A stretch of DNA of 64,000 nucleotides from Actinomadura syzygii (GTDB lineage Bacteria; Actinomycetota; Actinomycetes; Streptosporangiales; Streptosporangiaceae), in contig NZ_VSFF01000003.1 of assembly GCF_008085905.1 (NCBI RefSeq), positions 124,001 through 188,000 on the forward strand. The letters are read 5' to 3'. Below are positions 42,255 through 49,720 of the stretch, in pieces. The notes under the pieces are model-generated. The model had not been told where the DNA came from. It worked only from the letters and a program-made list of their open reading frames with translations, and ran no database searches. The position numbers and the translations under genes are program-made. The stretch's first letter is position 1. Every line of letters begins with the position of its first letter.

Positions 42255-43688
42255 TCACGCCTCGGCGGGCGCGCTCTCGGGCGCCGCCGTGTCGCCGGGC
42301 TCGTCCGTCCTGCGCTTCTCGGCGCGGCCGAGCAGCACCAGCGTTCCCACCATGGCGGCGAGCGCGACGGCGGGCACGAGCCAGATCGAGTTCCCGCCGA
42401 CGACCGGGTCGGCCGCCTTCAGCAGCCACGCGATCGCGTACCAGTCCGGGTCGGCGAGGGTCGCCAGCTCGGGCGCGGTCCGGTCGAACAGGTCCCAGGT
42501 GACGGCCTGCCCGACGGCGAGGACCAGGCCGGTGATCACGCCGCCGAGGACGGCGCCGCGCCAGCCCGCCACCACGTTGCCGAACAGCGCGGCGGCGCCG
42601 CCGACGAAGAACAGCATGATCATGGGCGGGGCGAGGGTGAACCAGCCCGCCGCGGCGAACACCCCGAGGCAGACCAGGAACACGCCGGTGGACGCCACGA
42701 ACCCGACCATCACGGCGGTCGGCGCGACGGGGAACACGGTCGGCGCGTCCAGCGCGGGACGGGTCCCCGGGATCACCCGGTCGCTGAACCCCTTGAAGGC
42801 GGGGACGATCTCGCCGAGGAACATCCGCACGCCGAACAGCAGGATCGCGATGCCGCCCGCGAACCGCAGGCCGACGAGCAGCGCCCACACCCAGGGGGAC
42901 AGCTTGGCGTCCATCTCGGCGGCGGACTTGCTCACCACCGCGTGGTCGGCGAGCGCCACCCCGATCAGCATGATCACCGAGATGATCAGCGCGGTGCTGA
43001 CGTTGACGTCCTTGAAGAACGACAGCTGGCGGGGCAGCTTCAGCTTCTCGGTGTCGTGCTTCTCCCGGCTGCCGAGCGGGCGGGCCGCGTAGCCGGTGAT
43101 CAGGCAGGCGAGCGAGCTGGTGTGCGCGTAGCCGAACCGGTCGTCCGGCATGACGCGGCGCATCAGCGGGCGCATCCACAGCGGCTGGAGCGTCCAGTAC
43201 GCGGCGACGAACCCGGCGCCGCACAGCACCAGCGTGAACTGGTCGGCGCCCGGCGCGATCGTGACCAGCGACGCGACCGTCACCGTGCTGACCCAGAACA
43301 TCAGGTGCCCGGTCAGGTAGAGGTAGCGGGCGGCCGGGAACAGCCGGACCACCAGGACATGGACGAGGAACGCGGCCGTGATGACGAGCGCGATCGTCCC
43401 GCCCTGGTCGGTGAGGAAGTCGGCGAGGCTCCGGTCCGCCTTCGGCGGCGTCGTGCCCATCGCGCTCGCGAGGACGGTCTGGAAGCTCGTCAGCCCGCCC
43501 GTGAACACCTCGACGCCGATGAACAGGATGACGACGCCGATGGTGGCGCGCAGCGCGCCGGCGAAGACGTCCTCGAACCGCTTGCGCTGCAGCACCAGGC
43601 CGACGAGGGTGATGAGCCCGATGAGGATGGGCACCTGGCCGAAGACGTTGTCCGCCAGGAAGGTGAGGATGTCCTTGATGACGTCCAT
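42255..43688 (-). CDS. PTS sugar transporter subunit IIC, UlaA/SgaT type
   Basis: A 477-residue membrane protein with about 11-12 helices. Motifs LTFLADNVFGQVPILIGLITLVGL at the N-terminus, FGYAHTSSLACLITGY and LGEIVPAFKGFSDRVIPG match the ascorbate-type (SgaT/UlaA) IIC family. The family has been tied to L-ascorbate, but many actinobacterial relatives have unknown sugars. There are no ula catabolic genes (UlaD/E/F) here; instead a SIS protein and a PfkB kinase are close by. It is the first PTS gene after the GntR regulator. Confidence 0.9.
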   Translation of the reverse strand: MDVIKDILTFLADNVFGQVPILIGLITLVGLVLQRKRFEDVFAGALRATIGVVILFIGVEVFTGGLTSFQTVLASAMGTTPPKADRSLADFLTDQGGTIALVITAAFLVHVLVVRLFPAARYLYLTGHLMFWVSTVTVASLVTIAPGADQFTLVLCGAGFVAAYWTLQPLWMRPLMRRVMPDDRFGYAHTSSLACLITGYAARPLGSREKHDTEKLKLPRQLSFFKDVNVSTALIISVIMLIGVALADHAVVSKSAAEMDAKLSPWVWALLVGLRFAGGIAILLFGVRMFLGEIVPAFKGFSDRVIPGTRPALDAPTVFPVAPTAVMVGFVASTGVFLVCLGVFAAAGWFTLAPPMIMLFFVGGAAALFGNVVAGWRGAVLGGVITGLVLAVGQAVTWDLFDRTAPELATLADPDWYAIAWLLKAADPVVGGNSIWLVPAVALAAMVGTLVLLGRAEKRRTDEPGDTAAPESAPAEA

Positions 43689-43797
43689 GGGTGAAAAGCC
43701 TCACTTCTCGGGGGTGGGTCGTGCGCTGTCGCCCCCGTCAGCGCGGTTGGACGGTCGTGCGTCCGGGCGGCGCGTCCGGAGCCTGCCGGGCCGCCGG

Positions 43798-43827
43798 TCC
43801 GTCGGGTGGTGATCCGTCGGGTGGTGA
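43798..43827. repeat. Two tandem 15-base units
   Basis: TCCGTCGGGTGGTGA is repeated exactly at 43798-43812 and 43813-43827, in the 151-base gap between the GntR gene and the IIC gene. It may bear on expression of the PTS operon. Confidence 0.85.
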
Positions 43828-43839
43828 GTGGCCGGTCGT

Positions 43840-44571
43840 TCAGTGGGTGGGTGGTCGCAGGTCCAGTTCCAGCCGGTACCGGTCGCCCCGGTACAGGGAG
43901 CGGACGTATTCCAGGGGACGGCCGCCCTCGTCCCGCGTGACCCGTTCGAACAGGAACGCCGGCGTGTGCACCGGGACGTCCAGCTCGGCCGCCTCCTCGG
44001 CGGTGGTCACGGTCGGCTCGATCGTCTCGGTGCCCGAGGCGATCTCGACGCCGCTAGCGCGCAGCAGGTCGTAGAAGGAGCGCCCTTCCAGGTCGTGCCG
44101 GCGCAGTCCGGGCATCAGCGCGCGCGGCAGGTACAGCGTCTCGATGGCCATGGAGGCGCCGTCCGCGAGCCGGAGCCGGCGAATGGTAAATACCTCTTCG
44201 ACGGGTGAGAGGGCCAGCCGCCTGCCGATCCGCGCCCCCGCGGTCTCGGTGCGGAACGACAGGACCCGGCCGCCCGGCTTCATCCCGCGCCTGATCATGT
44301 CCTCGGTGAACGAGGTCATGGTCAGCGACACGGCGATCCGGGGTTCGGCCACGTAGGTGCCGCTCCCGTGCCGCCGGTCGAGCAGGCCCTCGGCGACGAG
44401 GCCGTCGATGGCCTGGCGCAGGGTGGGCCGGGACACGCCGAGCTCTTCGGCCAGCTTCCGCTCGGACGGCAGGGCGTCCCCGACGTCGAGCCCGTCCAGC
44501 ATCGTGAGGAGCTCGCGGCGGACCGCCTGCCGTTTCGTGCTCCCGGACCGGGTTTCACCGGTGGATGTCAT
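43840..44571 (-). CDS. GntR/HutC-family regulator with UTRA domain
   Basis: A protein of about 243 residues. Residues 15-75 are the GntR winged helix (DALPSERKLAEELGVSRPTLRQAIDGLV, RRHGSGTYVAEP). The rest is a UTRA effector domain with FTIRRLRLADGASMAIETLYLP and TPAFLFERVTRDEGGRPLEY. UTRA regulators typically bind phosphosugars; DasR is a well-known example. GTG at 44580 is in frame, but ATG at 44571 has AAGGGGGTGA at a good distance and was preferred. It is upstream of the PTS genes in the same direction and divergent from a secreted-protein gene. Confidence 0.89.
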   Translation of the reverse strand: MTSTGETRSGSTKRQAVRRELLTMLDGLDVGDALPSERKLAEELGVSRPTLRQAIDGLVAEGLLDRRHGSGTYVAEPRIAVSLTMTSFTEDMIRRGMKPGGRVLSFRTETAGARIGRRLALSPVEEVFTIRRLRLADGASMAIETLYLPRALMPGLRRHDLEGRSFYDLLRASGVEIASGTETIEPTVTTAEEAAELDVPVHTPAFLFERVTRDEGGRPLEYVRSLYRGDRYRLELDLRPPTH

Positions 44572-44630
44572 GCCGCTCACCCCCTTCGATGCTCTTCCTG
44601 CTGTTGCACACCGTATGTCCCATTATGGCG

Positions 44631-44646
44631 ACTGGTCAATACCACT
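44631..44646. promoter_or_regulatory. DasR-like operator between the GntR gene and the secreted-protein gene
   Basis: ACTGGTCAATACCACT closely resembles the published DasR-responsive element ACTGGTCTAGACCACT, differing in two central positions. It lies in the 127-base divergent gap, 53 bases before the ATG at 44699. The adjacent GntR/UTRA protein is the likely ligand. Confidence 0.65.
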
Positions 44647-44698
44647 TTGGCGATGTTTGCCGTGGTCGTGGCGCGGAGGGCCGACCTACCGTCGCCGA

Positions 44699-46024
44699 AT
44701 GAGACACCTCGCACGACGCGCCATCGCGCTGACGCTCCCATTGGTACTTCCCGCGGCTCTGTGCGCCGTCCCCGCGCGCGCCGCCCCGCCGGGCGCGCGC
44801 GACGGCTGGCGACTGGTCGCCGCCGAGCCCTTCAACCGCCGGATCGACGACGCCGAGCACCCGTGGCGGCCGGACGGCGACGGCCCGTCCAGCCCGTACA
44901 ACGTGGACATGTACGACAACGACGGCGCCTACTTCGACACCGTCGGCGGCCCGGCGTTCCGCACGCAGCTCGCCAGGATGCGGACCTACCGCAAGGCGTT
45001 CACTTTCGGCGAACACGGCTGGCTGACCGCCGAGCTCGCCGCCCGCGACGCGGACGGCGACGGCAGGCCGGACGCGCCGCCCGCGCTCACGTCCCGGAAC
45101 GGCGTCGCGCGCCTGGACGAGCCCGCCCACCAGGCGGGCGTCGTGATCCGCTCGACCCGCGACCTGCCCGCCGAGTACCGGGTCGAGATGACGCTGCGCG
45201 GCCTCGACTTCGGCGGGCGGCGCGACGGCTCCTGGGACTACCCGGACGGCCGGATCAACGGTTACTCGCCGAAGGGCTGCAAGACGAACTTCCCGTGGGC
45301 GTCCGGCGGCGACTTCGCACGCCCGGAGTGCGAGTGGGCGGACGTCCGCACCGACTCCAACGGCTTCTACTACATGTCGATCATGGACTACCGGCAGGTC
45401 GCGCCCCACAACAACGTCTTCGTCCACGGCCACCGGAAAGTGGCCATGGACGGTTACAACCGTTACAAGTACGCCGGTTCGGGTCTGCTCTACTGCAACC
45501 CGGTCACCAAGCAGTACGAGCCGTACTCCGCCGGGACGGGCAACGGCGTCAACGCGATCTTCATGACCGACGACCGCCGGTATCCGGCGATGCCCGGCAC
45601 CGAGTACCTGATGCAGAGCGAGTGCGGGTACCGCAAGGGCGGCGCGATCGTCTCGACCGTCGACCTCAAGCCCGAGCTCCTGCCCGACGAGCCCTACACG
45701 TTCGCGGTGGAGCGGCGCGGCGGCGCCTACACGATGGAGATGTCCGGCGTGTTCGCGCACGCGGGGCGCGCCACGTTCCGGTACACGCGGTCGTTCGTCC
45801 AGGACGGCGAGCCCATCTGGCACTACAACCAGCGCCCGGACGAGTACGACGGCCGCTTCGACGCCGACTGGACCTGGACGGGCCCGGGCGGCACGCTCGT
45901 CGACCGCGACACGTGGCCCGCCGGGTCCGCCTACCCCGACAGGTTCATGATCGGTGACCCGCACATGAACTTCTACGAAGGGACCGCGCGGGTGGACGAC
46001 ATCCGCATGTACGTTCCGGAGTAG
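44699..46024 (+). CDS. Secreted protein of unknown function
   Basis: A 441-residue exported protein. Residues 1-28 are a signal peptide (RHLARRAIAL, a hydrophobic core, ARAA cleavage). The mature part has no motif I recognise with certainty. It is rich in Asp, Tyr and Trp, and has segments such as AGVVIRSTRDLPAEYRVEMTL and GLDFGGRRDGSWDYPDGRING that suggest a concanavalin-like beta-sandwich seen in carbohydrate-active proteins. Four or more Cys residues could pair. It is divergent from the GntR regulator with a DasR-like site between, which suggests release or binding of a glycan whose sugar enters through the PTS. This function is inferred, not shown. Confidence 0.72.
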   Translation: MRHLARRAIALTLPLVLPAALCAVPARAAPPGARDGWRLVAAEPFNRRIDDAEHPWRPDGDGPSSPYNVDMYDNDGAYFDTVGGPAFRTQLARMRTYRKAFTFGEHGWLTAELAARDADGDGRPDAPPALTSRNGVARLDEPAHQAGVVIRSTRDLPAEYRVEMTLRGLDFGGRRDGSWDYPDGRINGYSPKGCKTNFPWASGGDFARPECEWADVRTDSNGFYYMSIMDYRQVAPHNNVFVHGHRKVAMDGYNRYKYAGSGLLYCNPVTKQYEPYSAGTGNGVNAIFMTDDRRYPAMPGTEYLMQSECGYRKGGAIVSTVDLKPELLPDEPYTFAVERRGGAYTMEMSGVFAHAGRATFRYTRSFVQDGEPIWHYNQRPDEYDGRFDADWTWTGPGGTLVDRDTWPAGSAYPDRFMIGDPHMNFYEGTARVDDIRMYVPE

Positions 46025-46053
46025 ATGTCGGTGGCGCGGTCTAGTGTCCGTTA

Positions 46054-46106
46054 GAACGTGCCAACGAACGTTCCCGAGCCTCCCCACGGGGTCTGGGGGT
46101 CCCAGA
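46054..46106 (+). promoter_or_regulatory. Inverted repeat and paired hairpins upstream of the PfkB kinase gene
   Basis: GAACGT (46054-46059) and ACGTTC (46068-46073) form an inverted repeat with an eight-base centre. Next come hairpins CCCCACGGGG (46082-46091) and TCTGGGGGTCCCAGA (46092-46106), just before the GTG at 46123. They could be an operator and a leader structure or partial terminator for the upstream gene. Confidence 0.35.
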
Positions 46107-46122
46107 AAGGCAGGGCCGCCTC

Positions 46123-47241
46123 GTGACCGAGCAGACCGTCCCGGGCCGGCCGCCGGAGCCGTCCCTCGCCGACCCCTGCGCCGAGCGGCGGCCGGCGGGG
46201 GAGCGGCTGCGCGGCGACTGGGCGGAGCCGTCGCCCGCCCTCGACGTGTTCCTGTCCGGCCGCGTCTTCATGGACATGATCTTCACCGGGCTGCCCGGGC
46301 TGCCGCCGCCCGGCACCGAGATCGTCACCGACGGGCTCGGCTCCGCGCCCGGCGGCGTCGCCAACATCGCCGTCGCGATGAGCAGGCTCGGCCTGCGGGT
46401 CGGTCTGGCGGCGGCGTTCGGCGACGACATGTTCGGCGCCTACCTGTGGCGGACGCTCGCCGAGCAGGAGGGCGTCGACCTCGGGGCGTCCCGCCGGGTC
46501 CCCGGCTGGCCGACGCCGGTGACGGTGTCGATGGCCTACGACTCCGACCGCAGCATGGTCACCTACGCGCGTCCCGCGCCGGACCCGGTCGGCGACCTGG
46601 CGGGCGCGGAGCCGCCGTCCGCGCGGGCCTGCTTCGTCGACGTCGACCGCCCGGTCCCGGCGTGGGCGGCGGCGATGCGGCGGCGCGGCGCGCTGGTCTT
46701 CGGCGACCTCGGCTGGGACCAGACCGGCGCCTGGTCCGCCGAGGTCCTCGACCGGCTGGAGCACGTGGACGCGTTCCTCCCGAACGCCGCCGAGGCGATG
46801 GCCTACACCCGCACCCGCACGCCCGAGGACGCCGCCGAGGCGCTGGCCGGGCGCGTCCCGGTCGTCGTCGTCAAGCGCGGCGGCGACGGCGCGATCGCGA
46901 TCGACTCCGCGACGGGGGAGCGGGCCGAGGTCAGCGCGCTGCCGGTGGAGGCGCTCGACCCGACCGGCGCGGGCGACGTGTTCGCCGCCGGGTTCGTGTT
47001 CGCCACGCTCGCCGGGCTCCCGCTCACCGAGCGGCTGCGGTTCGCCAACCTGTGCGCCGGGCTGTCGGTCCGGCACCGCAGCGGCTCGCTCGGCTCGCCC
47101 TGCTGGGGCGAGATCGCTGCGTTCGGCGAGTCCGGCGAAGTCCCCGAGCGGATCCTCGCCGACTACGCGTTCGTGATCCCCTTCATCCCCGACGCCGCCG
47201 AAGACGAGGTCATACGCGCCGAACCCACCCTGCGCGGGTGA
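46123..47241 (+). CDS. PfkB-family carbohydrate kinase
   Basis: A 372-residue ribokinase-fold kinase. The N-terminal PfkB motif region reads SAPGGVANIAVAMSRLGLRVGLAAAFGDD, and the active-site signature is LDPTGAGDVFAAGFVFA, with the anion-hole GAGD and catalytic Asp. It phosphorylates a sugar or sugar phosphate with ATP. It may belong with the neighbouring PTS/SIS genes, acting on the isomerized phosphosugar as a phosphofructokinase- or tagatose-kinase-like step. The GTG at 46123 gives about 35 extra residues compared with compact family members, so a later start is possible. Confidence 0.85.
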   Translation: MTEQTVPGRPPEPSLADPCAERRPAGERLRGDWAEPSPALDVFLSGRVFMDMIFTGLPGLPPPGTEIVTDGLGSAPGGVANIAVAMSRLGLRVGLAAAFGDDMFGAYLWRTLAEQEGVDLGASRRVPGWPTPVTVSMAYDSDRSMVTYARPAPDPVGDLAGAEPPSARACFVDVDRPVPAWAAAMRRRGALVFGDLGWDQTGAWSAEVLDRLEHVDAFLPNAAEAMAYTRTRTPEDAAEALAGRVPVVVVKRGGDGAIAIDSATGERAEVSALPVEALDPTGAGDVFAAGFVFATLAGLPLTERLRFANLCAGLSVRHRSGSLGSPCWGEIAAFGESGEVPERILADYAFVIPFIPDAAEDEVIRAEPTLRG

Positions 47242-47244
47242 GCG

Positions 47245-48186
47245 CTAGGCGGTGGCGAGGGTGGTGCGGTACTCCTGGGGGCTTACGCCGTGTTCGCGTT
47301 TGAAGGCGGTGCTCAGCGCGAACGCGTTGCCGTAGCCGACCTGGCGGGCTACCGCGTCCAGTGTGGCGTCGCTCTCCCGCAGCAGGTCGGCGGCCTGCGC
47401 CAGCCGGGCGCCCGTCAGGTACGACATGGGCGGCTCGCCGATCAGCTTCGTGAACCGCTGCGCGAGGGCCGCGCGGGACGCGCCGACCTCGGCGGCCAGG
47501 GCGGCGACCGTCCAGGGATGGGACAGGTCGTCGTGCAGCAGCCGCAGCGCCGGGCCGACGACCGGGTCGCCGTGCGCGCGGTACCAGCCGGGCGCGGCCG
47601 CCTCCGGCCGGGAGAACCAGGCCCGCAGTGTGGCGATGAGTAGCAGGTCCAGCAGCCGGTCGAGGACGACGTCCTGCCCCGGCTCGTCCTTGCCGATCTC
47701 GTCGGCGAGCACGTCGACCAGCGGTGACCGCCACGTGTCGCCGCGGACGACCGCGATCGGCGGCAGCGCGGACAGCAGCCGCTGCGTCACCGCCCCGCGC
47801 ATCTGGTAGGTGCCGACCAGCATGACGGTGGTGCCGTCGGGGTCGTTGCCCCAGGCGCGGACGCCGAGGTCCATGGCCTCGGACAGGCTCGTCCCGTCCG
47901 GGGTGGTGCACACCTGGCCGGGGTGGATGACGATCTGCGGCGCGGTCGCCGGGTCGTCCGCGACGGTGTACGGCTCGGGCCCCCGGAAGATCACCATGTC
48001 GCCGGGGGAGACGCGGACCGGCTCGGCGCCGGCCGAGACGAGCCAGGCGTCGTCGCGCACCATCGACAGCAGCGTGAGGGGGGCCTCGTCCTGGATCCGC
48101 ATCGACCACGGCGGCGAGAGGGACGCGCGGAGCATGAACGCGCCCCGCGCGCGCGGCCCGTCCAGGAGATCGGTGAGGGCGTCCAT
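47245..48186 (-). CDS. AraC-family transcriptional regulator with cupin domain
   Basis: A 313-residue regulator. The N-terminal half is an AraC_binding-like cupin (FMLRASLSPPWSMRIQDEAPL, VSPGDMVIFRGPEPY). The C-terminal half has two HTH motifs: WTVAALAAEVGASRAALAQRF and LDAVARQVGYGNAFALSTAFKREHGVSPQEYR. It is divergent from an NmrA-type gene (82-base gap), its likely target. The ATG at 48186 was used. Confidence 0.9.
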   Translation of the reverse strand: MDALTDLLDGPRARGAFMLRASLSPPWSMRIQDEAPLTLLSMVRDDAWLVSAGAEPVRVSPGDMVIFRGPEPYTVADDPATAPQIVIHPGQVCTTPDGTSLSEAMDLGVRAWGNDPDGTTVMLVGTYQMRGAVTQRLLSALPPIAVVRGDTWRSPLVDVLADEIGKDEPGQDVVLDRLLDLLLIATLRAWFSRPEAAAPGWYRAHGDPVVGPALRLLHDDLSHPWTVAALAAEVGASRAALAQRFTKLIGEPPMSYLTGARLAQAADLLRESDATLDAVARQVGYGNAFALSTAFKREHGVSPQEYRTTLATA

Positions 48187-48267
48187 GCGGCCAGCGTAGA
48201 CGCTCGCGTATGCGGGCGAGCTTCTCGACGATGGTGGCCGGGGCGGCCCGCCGGTTGACTCAAGGGC

Positions 48268-49119
48268 ATGACGAACAAGGCGCTCAACAGCGAAGACGGC
48301 AACACCCTCACCCTCGTCCTCGGCGGGACGGGCAAGACCGGCCGCCGCGTGGTCGAGCGGCTGGAGGCCCTGGACGTCCCGGTCCGGATGGGCTCGCGGT
48401 CGGCGTCCCCGGCCTTCGACTGGCAGGACGAGGACACCTGGGCGCCCGTCCTCCAGGACGTGGCGAAGGTCTACCTCTCCTACTACCCCGACCTGTGCGC
48501 GCCGGGCGCGCCCGAGGCGATCCGGAACTTCACCGGGACGGCGCGGGACGCGGGCGTCCGGCACGTGGTCCTCCTGTCGGGACGCGGCGAGGAGGAGGCG
48601 CGCGAGTGCGAGCGGATCGTCCAGGACTCGGGCCTTGCCTGGACGGTCGTCCGAGCGAGCTGGTTCGCGCAGAACTTCAGCGAGGACTACCTCCTCGACC
48701 CGGTCCGGGAGGGCGAGGTCGTCCTCCCGGCGGGCGACGTGCCCGAGCCGTTCGCGGACGCCGACGACATCGCGGACGTGGCCGTCGCCGCGCTCACCGA
48801 CCCCGCGCACGCGGGCGAGGTCTACGAGGTGACCGGGCCGCGCGCGCTGACCTTCGCCGAGGCCGTCGCCGAGATCGGCCGCGCGGCCGGACGGGAGATC
48901 GCGTTCGTTCCGGTCCCGGTGGACGACTACGCCGCGGCTCTCGCGCGGCACGGCCTCCCCGACGAGGTCGTCGGCCTGCTGACGTACCTGTTCGGTACCG
49001 TCCTGGACGGCCGGAACTCCAAGCCCGCCGACGGCGTCCGGCGCGCCCTGGGCCGCGGGCCGCGGGACTTCGCCGACTACGCGCGGGCCACCGCCGCCAG
49101 CGGCATCTGGAACATCTGA
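48268..49119 (+). CDS. NmrA-like NAD(P)-binding protein
   Basis: A 283-residue atypical SDR. The dinucleotide motif is TLVLGGTGKTGRRVVERL at residues 11-28, followed by AALDVPVRMGSRSASP-type and VVLLSGRGEEEA segments seen in NmrA/azoreductase-like proteins. These bind NAD(P) and may reduce quinones or act as redox sensors. It is divergent from the AraC regulator and 33 bases before the DUF1772 gene. The AraC-NmrA-DUF1772 group is common in actinobacteria. Confidence 0.87.
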   Translation: MTNKALNSEDGNTLTLVLGGTGKTGRRVVERLEALDVPVRMGSRSASPAFDWQDEDTWAPVLQDVAKVYLSYYPDLCAPGAPEAIRNFTGTARDAGVRHVVLLSGRGEEEARECERIVQDSGLAWTVVRASWFAQNFSEDYLLDPVREGEVVLPAGDVPEPFADADDIADVAVAALTDPAHAGEVYEVTGPRALTFAEAVAEIGRAAGREIAFVPVPVDDYAAALARHGLPDEVVGLLTYLFGTVLDGRNSKPADGVRRALGRGPRDFADYARATAASGIWNI

Positions 49120-49152
49120 GACCCCCACCACTGAACACGGATTGGAACGACG

Positions 49153-49656
49153 ATGAAGTTCTCGCTCGCGGGCGTCTCGGCGACGCTGTCGATCATCATG
49201 GCGGCCGGTATGGCCGGAACGTTCTTCGGGTTCTCCACCGGCGTCATGCCGGGTCTGAACGCGGCGCGGCCCGGCTCGGCGATCGACGCCATGCAGGGCA
49301 TCAACCAGAAGATCCAGAACCCGCTGTTCGTCGCGATGTTCATGCTGGTCCCGGTGGCGGCGGCCGCCGCGGGCGTCCTCCTGCTGACGCTGGACCAGAA
49401 GGCCGCGGCCATCCTGTTCTTCGTCGCGGCGGGCGTGTACCTGCTGGGCGCGCTCTTCCCGAGCTTCGCGGTGAACATCCCGATGAACAACGACCTGGAC
49501 GCCGTGAAGATCCCGGGCAGCGCGTCCGAGGCGGCGAAGATCTGGTCGGACTACTCCGGACGCTGGACGGCCTGGAACAACGTCCGCGCCGTGTTCAGCT
49601 GGGTGAGCGTCCTCGCGATGTCCCTCGGCGTCTACGTCTGGGGCAAGAACCACTGA
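49153..49656 (+). CDS. DUF1772 (anthrone oxygenase-like) membrane protein
   Basis: A 167-residue protein with four predicted helices (e.g. LSIIMAAGMAGTFFGFSTGV, FVAMFMLVPVAAAAAGVLLL). The NIPMNNDLD motif and the later WxxWNNVR segment are signatures of DUF1772, the family with fungal anthrone oxygenases. Its role in bacteria is unclear. It follows the NmrA gene and ends at a strong terminator. Confidence 0.87.
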   Translation: MKFSLAGVSATLSIIMAAGMAGTFFGFSTGVMPGLNAARPGSAIDAMQGINQKIQNPLFVAMFMLVPVAAAAAGVLLLTLDQKAAAILFFVAAGVYLLGALFPSFAVNIPMNNDLDAVKIPGSASEAAKIWSDYSGRWTAWNNVRAVFSWVSVLAMSLGVYVWGKNH

Positions 49657-49663
49657 CCGGCCG

Positions 49664-49710
49664 CGCGGACGCGGCCCGCCCTCCCTCGGGGAGCGCGGGC
49701 CGCGTCCGCG
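49664..49710. terminator. Bidirectional terminator hairpin
   Basis: CGCGGACGCGGCCCGC (49664-49679) and its exact complement GCGGGCCGCGTCCGCG (49695-49710) make a 16-pair stem with a 15-base loop, followed by TTG. It separates the convergent DUF1772 and hydrolase genes. Confidence 0.85.
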
Positions 49711-49720
49711 TTGCGCCGGG

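Noticed and set aside
42255-43688. Assigning the PTS as an L-ascorbate system
   Set aside because: The IIC family fits, but ascorbate catabolic genes are missing and the regulator site is DasR-like, so the sugar was left open.
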